From positions 19,118,629-19,182,628 of the forward strand of contig JABAKD010000002.1 of NCBI GenBank assembly GCA_012845835.1: DNA of 64,000 bases, written 5' to 3'. Under the pieces are notes generated by a model. The model made no database searches. It saw nothing but the letters and a program-made list of their open reading frames with translations, and was not told the origin of the DNA. Positions 55,624 through 64,000 of this stretch are shown one piece after another. A program made the translations under genes and the position numbers. Source of the DNA: Undaria pinnatifida (taxonomy: Eukaryota; Sar; Phaeophyceae; Laminariales; Alariaceae). Each line of letters starts with the position of its first letter. The first letter of the stretch is position 1.

Positions 55624-56255
55624 GCTGTTCACCAAGGGGCTAACGTGGGCGAAGCAATTGTAGCAGGAGCCCGCCATGGGGGCTCCGCTGGGCCGGGGCT
55701 CGAGATGGCCGGAGGTGCTACTGCAGTAGGAGCAGACGCGGGCCAAAACATCGAACAGGTATCTCGCATTACCGAAGGAGCTGCAGCAGCCGGTGGAGAA
55801 GGGGCTTGGGTTACCGGAGAAGCTTCCGCGGTGGGTGAAGAGGGAGCTCAGATTGCCGAACAAGCTGTAGCAACCGACGGGGTTCGGATTGCGGGAGAAG
55901 CTTCAGCGGTGGGCGGTGACGGGGGAGCTCAGCTAACCGATCACGTTTGCGTGGTGGGTGGGGAAACCGTTCTCGCTGAGCAGGCGGGGGCGACAACGAC
56001 CGCGGAAGCTGTTGCAAACCCTCCTGGGACTTGGGAAGCGGCGGATGGAGTCGATGCCGGAGCCGTCGAGATGGCCGACGGGGCTCAGGCTACCGAATTT
56101 GCGGCCGGCGGGGACACCATCGTCAACCCGGAGGGGCTGGCGACCGCTGAAGGCCTTGCAGACGGCGGACCGGCTTGGACAGACGTGGGGAACGCGGATG
56201 TCCCGGTGGACGAGGAAGTCGCAGGCATCATCGTCGAGGGTCACCAGTATTACTC
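55624..56255 (+). CDS. Ala/Gly-rich exon, same family, exon 3 candidate
   Basis: Between an acceptor GAACATGAATGCAG and an ideal donor GTAAGT, 210 codons stay open. They begin AVHQGANVGEAIVAGARHGG, continue with A/G-E-A-x-A-V-G-E repeats (TGEASAVGEEGAQIAEQ; AGEASAVGGDGGAQLTD) and end VDEEVAGIIVEGHQYYS. Low Lys/Arg and the absence of cysteines beyond one suggest an extracellular or structural region; that is inference. Its AVHQGANVGEA echoes MAQHGANVGNA of exon 2, so the exons may be duplicates. It ends in phase 2. The next exon is not identified; the exon at 62177 starts in phase 0, so an intermediate would be needed. Confidence 0.42.
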
Positions 56256-56264
56256 GTAAGTCTA

Positions 56265-56432
56265 TGACCCTGGTACTAACTGGCACTAAGGGGATCCACC
56301 CGTATTCTTTTTGAGGACATACACACCCCGTAGAAGCCGCGATCGGAGTAATCACACACAGCTTGCAAAGATGAATGGGTTCTCGACGAAATCCTCGAAT
56401 CTCGCAACAGATACTTTGTTTTTATCTCCGTT
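56265..56432 (+). mobile_element. Retroelement family R2, short diverged copy
   Basis: GAGGACATACACACCCCGTA, GCGATCGGAGTAATCACACA, CAGCTTGCAAAGATGA, then CGACGAAATCCTCGAATCTC; 5'-truncated. It lies just after the exon-3 donor, hence in an intron if the gene model is right. Confidence 0.7.
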
Positions 56433-56589
56433 TCACAATTTTAAGACAACCGAAAAGGTGTTTAAGGCTTTGCAAGAAGTAGTTTTACTACAAATAAAAG
56501 AGAAAATTCGCCGTGCCCGCGGAAACTCTTTCTCCGTCGCTAGTATATGGTAGTAGTCTAGGCACATAATACGGAAAATGTGCACTTTT

Positions 56590-56729
56590 TTTTCTGAGGC
56601 TCCTAACCTCTTGAGGAAGCTCCTTGCCTCTCACCCCCACACATTGTTTTGCGAGTAAACCGAACGTGCTTTTGTGGTGAACAAACCCATGGCCTAGGCA
56701 CACGAACATAGTCAGGTTTCCAACCAAGA
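56590..56729. repeat. Dispersed repeat (reverse of 50.9 kb)
   Basis: GAACAAACCCATGGCCTAGG at 56682 is the reverse complement of the block at 50.9 kb and is also related to 60.1 kb. Confidence 0.45.
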
Positions 56730-57000
56730 GCGGCGTTATTCCGACGATTTGGGTTTAAAGAGCCCCCCGTCATTCAGAAAACGTTTCCGCCAAAAAACGG
56801 TATACCTTAAGAACTACCAGGTATATCGTAGTTTCCGACGGTTTTGGAGCCCCACGTCATTCATAAAACGTTTTCGCCAAAACTCGGTATACCTTAATAA
56901 CTATGTATCGTAGTTTCCGACGATTTTGGGTTAACGAGCCCCCCGTCATTGGGAAAACGTTTATGCCAAAAAACGGTATACTTTAATAACTCTACCGTAG
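56730..57000 (+). repeat. Family D tandem array, three units
   Basis: Three units of about 75-90 bp with TTCCGACGATTTTGGGTTAA, GAGCCCCCCGTCATTC and AAAACGTTTTCGCCAAAAAA CGGTATACC. Single copies lie at 19.5, 21.7 and 60.0 kb and one reversed at 50.8 kb. Confidence 0.85.
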
Positions 57001-58048
57001 CACGCGTCTAGTGTGGTGCATTGGCGCGACCGGTGGGACAGGGGGGCAGTTTTGTTTGGGCTTTGGCCTACGGGACCGTTTCATTAGGCGACCACGTTTT
57101 TTCGAACCTTTGAGGTACGAAGGGGAGTGGGTATCTCTTTTTTTTTTCTCTTCCTTTCGTCCAAATTCTCAAAAACCGGCCTCCTCAAAACGCACCGGCC
57201 CCCTTGAACGAAGATTGCGATTGACGGTCTAGTTTTGACCCGTCAAGCCTCAGGCGTCTTTGGACGTATCATAATAATTTTAGAGTGTGGATTTCCTTTC
57301 CTTGACGGCTGTCCGTCAAGGGTTAAGAGTGCCATCAACCCACACATTTTCCCGTAAATCCAATAGATATATATGTATATACCCCCTCACTCTTCGGCTT
57401 GGCAACGTACCTGTGAAAACACAGCGTGCGGAACACTTTGAAGTATGGTGGGGTGCTCCGTCGCCATGCTCGCAAATATTACTGCGAGCCTTGGAGAGGT
57501 AAGGAAATGCGCATCTCGGGGCGGTAGAGAACAAGAGCGGCATTCATGCAGCAGGTCAAGTATTATAAGACTGGATAGGGGACACAAGAGTAACTTATGG
57601 CAGGCCAGTCTATTTTAGCAGGTCCTTGTGGCTACTCACGCGTGTTTGTTGCTACTGATAGAGACAAAGGAAGAGTAGCTTTTATTCAGTTCACGCGCCG
57701 GGATGAAGACTGGCCATGTGGCTGTTTCACATGCGCCTCGTTATCATTCTACGAAAAAGCCTTCCACGTCATACCAAGTTGTCCTAATTACCCGGTAACT
57801 CAGGTAATTACTGGGGCTTTCCAAGGTAATACCGTAACAACAGAGGTGGTCGAAGTCCTCGTATCTACCCCTGTCTCGCTAGATATCGAACCCGGATGCG
57901 TGCACAGCGGCTTCGAACGAGAAGCGGTCGCCGCGTGTACAGTGCTTTGTTTCCGAGCGAAAGACGCCTGGTATGAAAGAGGTGCAGCACCTCTTTTCGG
58001 CTTATTATGTTGTTCCCGGACGACGGGACTCCTTAACCCAGGCAAGCG
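57001..58048 (+). other. Open frame 57597-58070, not assigned
   Basis: A 157-codon frame (SRVFVATDRDKGRVAFIQFT, TRRDEDWPCGCFTCASLSFY, HPMVGE at the end) has varied composition, but a reverse frame is also open. Its 3' end runs into MITE M1 copy 3, and 57760-57835 resembles non-coding 54580-54650. I cannot support a gene. Confidence 0.15.
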
Positions 58049-58342
58049 TCATCCCATGGTTGGTGAGTAAGGGTTGAACTCTTCGGGGCAGGCGTTTCTA
58101 GCCGGGGGGTTGATTGAGCTACTCTTTCAAGTAAAAGGAACTACCGGTTGTTTTTGTCTTTTTTTTTTTCGGGTGTGTTTTTTTTTTTTCAGGACTAGCC
58201 CATGGAGTCATTAGTCTGACAAATGCGCGAGCGAACACCGTCAAACCTCACTGATTCGGGTGAACAGATGTTTAGCTTTTCTTGGGTTATGAGCCCATCA
58301 ACTTCCGGTGCACCCCCATCTCCTCTCCATAGCGTGGGATGA
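58049..58342. mobile_element. MITE family M1, copy 3
   Basis: Ends TCATCCCATGGTTGG and CCATAGCGTGGGATGA. 294 bp, with a T-run in the middle. The interior shares GATTGAGCTACT and TTTCTAGCCGG-like words with copies 1 and 2 but is more diverged. Confidence 0.65.
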
Positions 58343-59416
58343 TGAACTCCCAGAAAATCGTTGGAGCTGTCCTTCTTGCTTTTTTTGCGATAAACTCCGC
58401 TTTCACGTCTCGGTCACGAACGTTTTTTCACGTTTTAGAAATGCTTTGTGCTCAAGTCAGTGGTCGAGGGTGAGGAGCCCCCAAAAAAGTTTCCCCGCCG
58501 TAGCATGTGTCGGAAACGGGTTTTCAATTTGCGGCGTCGCCCAAAAATAACAATAGGGGCTCGTTTTACACCCCCCACCCCCTCTCGCGTACCCGATTGT
58601 TCTCTTGCGTGGTCGTCCCGCCCCTACCAAACACTGACCGGATCTCCCGAATATACTACTTGAAGGCCTTGCTGGGACGCACACACCCTAATCAACGCTT
58701 AATGACAGCAAAACATTTGTGTTGGGTTGGGTTGCGCTGGGGTTGGGTTGGGTTGGGTTGTGACTCTGCTGCTGCCCGCCTTTGCACACTGTTGTCGACA
58801 GTTAAAAATTTCCGCCAGTGCGAGTTCCTGGCGGAAGCCACAGCAGTACGAGATCTAGAACGCTTTGACCGCTCCGTCGATGCCCGAAGCGTGGGAGCAG
58901 CGTTGCGCTGCACCTAGGATTTTCCGCTGTTTGGATCGCTATGATTCCTCAACCAAAAAGCAGCCGCGCACGCTTTGTTTTTTTCGCCGTCTTCAGTGGG
59001 ATGGAGCGGTATACCTAAAGACGAGCAGGCGTTTTACTCTCGGAGCGTGGCGTCGTGGAGTTCACAGCAGGAGTAATTTTGCGTGTAACTAACTCCTTTC
59101 TTGTTGCTTTTTGTTAGAAGGCCCGGGGTAGATAGTTCACGTGTCGCTCTTTTTAAGAGAACTGCACTTTTTACTTGTGTTCCCTTTGCGTGTTGGCATC
59201 ATGCTACTGCTGCCAACAATGCGGTGCGCGCACTGTTTGGTGATTGTGTTTTTTTTTTTTTTTCCACGGGGGCTAGAGCTGTGAAGGAAACGAGATTTGA
59301 ATGATGTGAGATGACGCGGGGCTACGATAGCGGTAGCTAATATTGTTTTTCCTGAGTGACCGAGCCCCTTGACGTTTTTGGGACAAAATTACTTGGAATT
59401 AGTACGATGAGGCTTA
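58343..59416. other. No gene seen; GGGTT repeat
   Basis: 58725-58763 is (GGGTT)n: GGGTTGGGTTGCGCTGGGGT TGGGTTGGG. Other frames here have no recognised domain. Confidence 0.4.
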
Positions 59417-59661
59417 CTACGGTAGCCCCCCCGACTTTTCTGTTAACGAAATCGCCGGTTTCAAAACCAGCTCTCGGTCGTATCTCCTGCAATACGGTGT
59501 CCCTCGACACCCTCCCCGACGTCATCGATCGATAGGCCTTTGCACACAAGAGAATATTATATGGATACTTTTTCTCAATAGTAAATCCTTCCTTGTGTCT
59601 AGTAGCGCCATGAAACGTTCGTTAAAGAAAATCGCTGTTTTCGGGCGGGGGGCTATCGTAG
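59417..59661. mobile_element. MITE family M2, copy 2
   Basis: Ends CTACGGTAGCCCCCCC and GGGGGGCTATCGTAG. The interior is collinear with copy 1 at 26.57 kb (ATCTCCTGCAATACGGTGT, ATCGATAGGCCTTTGCA, GAAACGTTCGTTAAAGA). 245 bp. Confidence 0.85.
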
Positions 59662-60149
59662 AATCAGTCCGATATAGGTCGGCGTTTTTTAGCGCTCTTA
59701 AGGGGTTAACTCAAAAAAAAATCGCCGGAATGTGATTCTCGTTTTGTAATCCTATTATTATTCTAGACGATGCATGGTACGGCAGAAGTTCCTTCCTCGG
59801 TTGAGGAGAGCTCTTATCTAAATTCTCTCCCGAAAAAAGCTGTTTGGGGGGAAAACAAAAAAGTGCCACCCGATAAAAACCTACCCGACGAACAATCCAA
59901 TCCCATGTCATGAGCTTGTAGGCATACCACGAAAAAAATTACCCCCCCCCCCCAAAAAATAATAATCTTGGCGATATTCCAACCATGGGTTAAGAAAGCC
60001 GCCTCGTCGTTCAAAAAACGTTTTAGCCAAAAAATGGTATACCGTATCGCCTTTATCGTTGGATGAGTCAATGTGATTATGTTTTTGTTTTTATACCCAC
60101 CTAGGCCATTGGATTGCGGTTTCAGTTTACTCAAGAAACATTTTTCGGG
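59662..60149. repeat. Nested dispersed repeats incl. family D
   Basis: 59706-59740 (GTTAACTCAAAAAAAAATCG CCGGAATG) and 59990-60050 (GGGTTAAGAAAGCCGCCTCG, TTCAAAAAACGTTTTAGCC) are family D in opposite orientations, so they may be the ends of one ~340-bp inverted-repeat element. 60098-60150 matches 50.9 kb. Confidence 0.45.
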
Positions 60150-60440
60150 TGAGGTATGCTTGATGAACTGGTGCGTTTCCTTCCACAGCCGTCAGATTTT
60201 GTCCCCCTCAAAAACGGCTTTTATAGTTTCCGCGCACAGACTGATTAACATCACCCTGTTGACCCTGGTACAAGCTACACTGCAGTTCTAAGGGGAATCG
60301 CCGGCCTATATCCTTAATGAGGACACACACCCAGAAGTTCGCGCGATTGGAGCATCACGCACAGCTTGCAAAGACGAGTTTCGACGAACCTTCGATCTCA
60401 CAGCTGGAGGAGTGTATTTTAGGTTTTTATAATATGCGCT
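60150..60440 (+). mobile_element. Retroelement family R2 copy
   Basis: From GATGAACTGGTGCGTTTCCT TCCACAGCCGTC to CGATCTCACAGCTGGAGGAG TGTATTTTAGGTTTTTATAA. It shows the same 3' terminus and a 5' truncation different from the others. Confidence 0.8.
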
Positions 60441-61787
60441 CGTCTCAGAGCCCGAGAGAGATCGACTGTACTCTAAAACCAAGTAGTTAATGTGGCCTGG
60501 AACGGCTTACGGAGCAGCAAAATGAACATTCCGAGAAAGTCGTTAATCGAAACGAAAAGGAAGCGTTTTTCAGCGAAAAAATTAAAAGTGCGCGATTGTT
60601 ATGAAGCTCCCCAAGCCAAAAAGAGCCTCAGGAGAGAATAAAAATAAGACTAGGGCACCTTCGCCGTGGCACGGGCAACATTGGGCAACATTGGGCAACA
60701 TTGGGCAATCGCCATTATCTCAGAAGCGTAAATCACGAGCCGCCCCCCCTTTTTGTGTTGTTGTTGTTGGTCTCTCCCTCTCTCTGTAGAAACGCGCACA
60801 TCGTGTTTACTTCTAGACTCTCCCCCCCCCCCCCTTGTTGGCGCTGCGCATCTGAATCGCCGTATGTAGGTGTATCGAGGGTAACTGCCTCGTGACACCT
60901 GTCGAGTGGCTTGCACGTTGCGCGGTAGACGTGTACGGGTATCTTGGGAAGATCTTGTGCCGCTGCTGCTGCTGCTGCTGCTTAGGAGGAGGTGAAAATA
61001 CAGCGGCTTCGAGGGAGGTGAGAGAGAGAGCTATATGACACGGTAAAACTTCCTGCGGATTTTTTTTCCCCGCAACACCAGGTCCCTGGTATGCGGAATT
61101 TTCTTGCGGAATTGGTAAATAAAAGAAAAATATAACATTGGTTGGAGATGAGCAAGCTAAAAACAATCTATAAAAATAAAAATAAAAACTTCGGGAATTT
61201 TCTTCACAATAACATTATGATAAGACTCGCCGGGGGGGCGGGACCTTGAAGTCTGTATTCACGGATATCCGGTAGATACGTTACAAAACGAAATGCGGTG
61301 CAACCTGACATAATACGGTGGAAGCCAGAGGCCAAACAATCTTCAACACATGTATATGATCTGTGAGAGCGTAAACACCCGACACGTTGCAGCTTGCGCG
61401 CGAGGCTCAAAAGATTTCAAGTTGTCACGGTGCTTTCTTGTTTCCATCTCTTTTACTTTCCATTACCTGGCCAAGAGCAACTATTTACAGTCCATGGACT
61501 GCAGCTCTTAACTGCAGCCCATACGCTATTGCACTAACCCTAACCGTAAAGTTGATCCCACCACTTTATTTCTGCACCTACTAAGTGGGAGCAGAGCGCC
61601 GAATGAGATCCGGTCCGGGCGGGATGGGGGCAGAGGTGTTGACGAGTTAAAATGGGGGGGGTGGTCTGTTGAGCACCCCATTTAAAACCGTTCCAACCCT
61701 AGGGCTCAAAAACGCAATAATAGTAGAGTGTGGGCTGTACTTAAGTTCCGCAGTCCGTAGGTTGTGAATAGGCGCCGACTCTCTGGG
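60441..61787. other. No gene seen; small repeats
   Basis: 60676-60711 has three to four GGGCAACATT units. 60962-60983 is (GCT)n. G/C-runs occur at 60822-60834. 61490-61530 and 61735-61765 share short inverted words (CAGTCCATGGACTGCAG). Nothing else is seen. Confidence 0.4.
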
Positions 61788-61935
61788 CAAGCCGTGGTCA
61801 CAGGTTGTCGTTCCCTTCTCCCTCCCCCGGTGCATGCTTCCATTCTCATCACGCAGAAGTTTCATTCACTAGTCCCACGGCTGGTCGATTTGAACCGAAC
61901 TTTACCAACAACTCACATCGTGTTCTCGCGTTTTT
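61788..61935. repeat. Dispersed repeat family G, copy 2
   Basis: GGCAAGCCGTGGTCACAGGT and the following ~140 bp match 43.84-44.01 kb. Confidence 0.6.
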
Positions 61936-62176
61936 CAGCGACACCACTTTTTCCAGAGGCTGCGCATCCGAACGTCCCCCGGCACAACTCGAGACAGTCG
62001 ATCGCACCCACCACCCGTATGTCATCGATCAGTAGGGTATATACCCTGTGGGTACTCGGGGACGGGTACTCCGGTACATACCCGAGCATCACCAATAACA
62101 ATCAGATATAGTACCTGCGCACCCTGGCGTGTATACCCTACTAAACAAACTCTTGATCGACTTCGATTGCGCGCAG

Positions 62177-62346
62177 GTGGCGAGTGCCGCCGATGGTGCG
62201 GCGGGCGCTGCGGAAGAGGTCCTAGGACAGGCGGACGGCTATTTCGGCTGGATTTGGCAATGCTTCGACTTGTCAGACTTGTGCGTGTTGGACGAGGCGC
62301 TGGGATACGCATTACCGTGCTGCGGGCTGCTGTTTTCGTTGTTCAG
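62177..62346 (+). CDS. Orphan exon, Ala-rich then hydrophobic
   Basis: The acceptor GACTTCGATTGCGCGCAG and donor GTGATC (after TTGTTCAG) bound 170 nt, phase 0 in and phase 2 out. It encodes VASAADGAAGAAEEVLGQAD, GYFGWIWQCFDLSDLCVLDE, ALGYALPCCGLLFSLF. The second half is aromatic/hydrophobic with C-C, possibly a membrane segment. Its A-A-x-x-G-A-A-E-E style is similar to the Ala/Gly-rich exon at 55.6 kb, so it may be a later exon of the same gene 6 kb downstream, but the phase does not match directly. No family is recognised. Confidence 0.38.
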
Positions 62347-62435
62347 GTGATCGATTCATGCATAACTACATACTTTTGTCTTTTTCCGAGAGGGCTCGTT
62401 TGGTGCATCCCTGGTCTCTCATGACCTCCCACTAA

Positions 62436-63217
62436 GGCCATTTCTTATACAGTCGGATTTGTCAGTCGAAAACGGCCGTTTTCGACTGAAGCCCAAATGG
62501 GCTGTTTTACACAGTCGAAAAAGAGCTTTTTCGACTCAATTTTTTTCGACTGAGTTTTCCGAATGGGGAATCCAGTCGAAAAACTTGACTTTTTCGACTG
62601 GATCTGTCAGTCAAAAAACTCAGTCGAAAAAGTTTTACACCTGTTTTTTTGAACCCATCGCATATCGCTCACCCCAACACAAAACACACCATACACCAAT
62701 ATCAGGTATCACACAAAAGTATCATACAACAGCGCCGACGCTGCCTTGGCTATCACTGCTGTTGCTTCTCGCCGCAAGTCACCGTGGCGCACTCCTAGCT
62801 CCGCTCGCCAGCAGCGTGTATCACACGACAGCAGTAGCGCGCGTTATCGATGTCATTTTGCCAACAACGGCTGCGCCTGCTATAGCTTTGGCGGCTCTCG
62901 GCTGAATGCAACACCACAAACGCAGCTTTGGCAGATTTCGGCTAAGCCCAACGCCACCAACCCGCTTGGGCAAAGGTTCTTCGCGCGTGAAACACCCGTT
63001 GCTCGCGAAGAACGCGCGAAGCACAGAGCTGCCAACCGGTTTTCGACTGCCATACAGCAGCACTCCCTCACACCAACCGCCTCTAGGAAGAGCACAAAAG
63101 CTATAAAATCGACTGGATTGACGATAAGAAGAAGGACCAGAAAAATCCAGTAAAAAAAAAGTCCAGTCGAAAAGGGCCGTTTTCGACTGGCGGAATCCGA
63201 TTGTATAAGAAATGGCC
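62436..63217. mobile_element. TIR transposon with many TTTTCGACTG motifs
   Basis: The left end GGCCATTTCTTATACAGTCG and the next ~30 bp pair with the right end (reverse complement GGCCATTTCTTATACAATCG). The word CAGTCGAAAA, in either orientation, occurs about eleven times, mostly in the first 200 bp and at the right end, as expected of subterminal transposase-binding sites. Flanks are TAA and TGA, compatible with but not proving a 3-bp T-N-A duplication. At 782 bp it has no transposase. A 135-codon frame inside (62746-63153) is not recognised. Confidence 0.82.
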
Positions 63218-63309
63218 TGAGACACGGCCTCCTTCCGTTACTTGCAGAACGGTCCTGCTTTTCTTTGATTTCTTCCTTCACCTTTTTTTTCGTATAGGTG
63301 CACGAAGTT

Positions 63310-64000
63310 TTGTCATACCAGATCCCAGCTGGATTCATCAGCTCAGCTGCTCAGCTCAGCTCAGCAGCACAGCACCGCGTGGTGCCGTGGGGTGCCGTGC
63401 CATGCCATGCGGTGCGTTACTGTGCGGGGCTGTGCCGTGCTGCGCCATGCTGCGTGTTTTGCTGTACTTGCTCATTCGTACTCTTTCGTACTCAGTACAT
63501 CCCAGGTATCATTCGAAGTATCCAATTAGTTATACATACCAGGTCCCATCCGAGCTCAGCTTGGCTCATCAGCTCAGCTCAGCTCAACAGCGCACCGCAG
63601 CGCTAGCTCAGCAGCGCAGAGCCGGCGGTGCCGTGCGGTGTCGTGCGGTACCGTGCCTTGCCGTGCGGTGTCTTACTGTGCGGTGCTGTTCCGTGTTGTG
63701 CCTTGCGCGTGCTTTGCTGTACTTACTCGTACATGCCAGGTATCATTCGAAGTATCGTACCTGGTACCGGCTACCGGAACTACAGTAGTACGACAACACC
63801 AAGTTTGTACGTACTACATTGTTGAATCACAAAAAATGCACTCCCAGCTCAGCTTAGCCCCGCTATAGCTCAGCAGCGCAGCGCAGCGCCGTGCGGTGCC
63901 GTGCGGTGCCGTGCCTTGTTCTGCGGTGCGGTGCTGTGCCATGCTGCGCGGTGCTTTCATTCGAACATACAGCACCAGGTATCATGCGAGGTACCAGGTA
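63310..64000 (+). repeat. Higher-order tandem repeat, continues past right edge
   Basis: Three units, starting near 63335, 63555 and 63845. Each has a CAGCTCAGCT run, then a GTGCCGTGCGGTGCCGTGC run, then CTTTGCTGTACTTACTCGTAC and CCAGGTATCATTCGAAGTATC. Two TACCTGGTA/TACCAGGTA words lie here (63758, 63992). The frames through it are translations of the repeat. Confidence 0.85.

Noticed and set aside
57597-58070. 157-codon frame with varied composition
   Set aside because: It ends inside a MITE, overlaps an open reverse frame, and part of it resembles non-coding sequence at 54.6 kb.

Overview
The window looks like repeat-dense nuclear DNA of a eukaryote with introns. There are no bacterial-style operons, no rRNA and no complete tRNA. 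Recognisable exons are short, have GT..AG borders and agree in phase. Two copies of one non-LTR retrotransposon family carry a reverse-transcriptase and C-terminal region of a type I associate with brown algae (Phaeophyceae). That assignment rests on remembered family resemblance and is moderately confident at best.

Layout. 0-1 kb: a minus-strand exon resembling the N-terminal OB-fold region of STN1 (telomere-capping CST complex), beside a fold-back repeat with a degenerate telomere-like core. 1-7 kb: three copies of a dispersed unit that may encode a small Cys-rich peptide, plus a LINE 3' end. 7.2-10.6 kb: a non-coding element between two ~278-bp direct repeats, probably an old non-autonomous LTR element. 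12.4-13.3 kb: a tandemly duplicated possible exon. 14.2-16.7 kb: the best-supported host gene, on the minus strand, with phase-0 exons, a CxxC zinc-binding segment and tandemly multiplied splice-donor segments. 23.7-27.2 kb (minus) and 52.7-56.3 kb (plus): two members of one gene family built on a 23-residue Pro-rich repeat. The minus-strand copy is broken by two DNA-transposon insertions; the plus-strand copy looks intact over its first two exons.

Transposable elements dominate the rest. They include LINE copies with a (CAA)n 3' tail at 30.5-32.7 kb (plus) and 44.1-46.2 kb (minus), an older interrupted copy at 35.8-37.5 kb, and four detached 3' ends. A second retroelement-like family has a fixed 3' end and variable 5' ends (seven copies plus one diverged). 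Small inverted-repeat transposons include a 350-bp hAT-type element with a perfect 8-bp target duplication (27.8 kb), an 811-bp element with a TGA target duplication (24.0 kb), a 782-bp element full of TTTTCGACTG motifs (62.4 kb), and two further MITE families with two and three copies. A tRNA-derived SINE candidate lies at 46.3 kb. Minisatellites lie at 33.8, 37.6, 51.5 and 63.3 kb.

The few genes show no sign of a shared pathway. What links the region is repeated insertion and tandem duplication acting on them. Most long open frames here lie inside repeats or biased sequence and are not annotated as genes.
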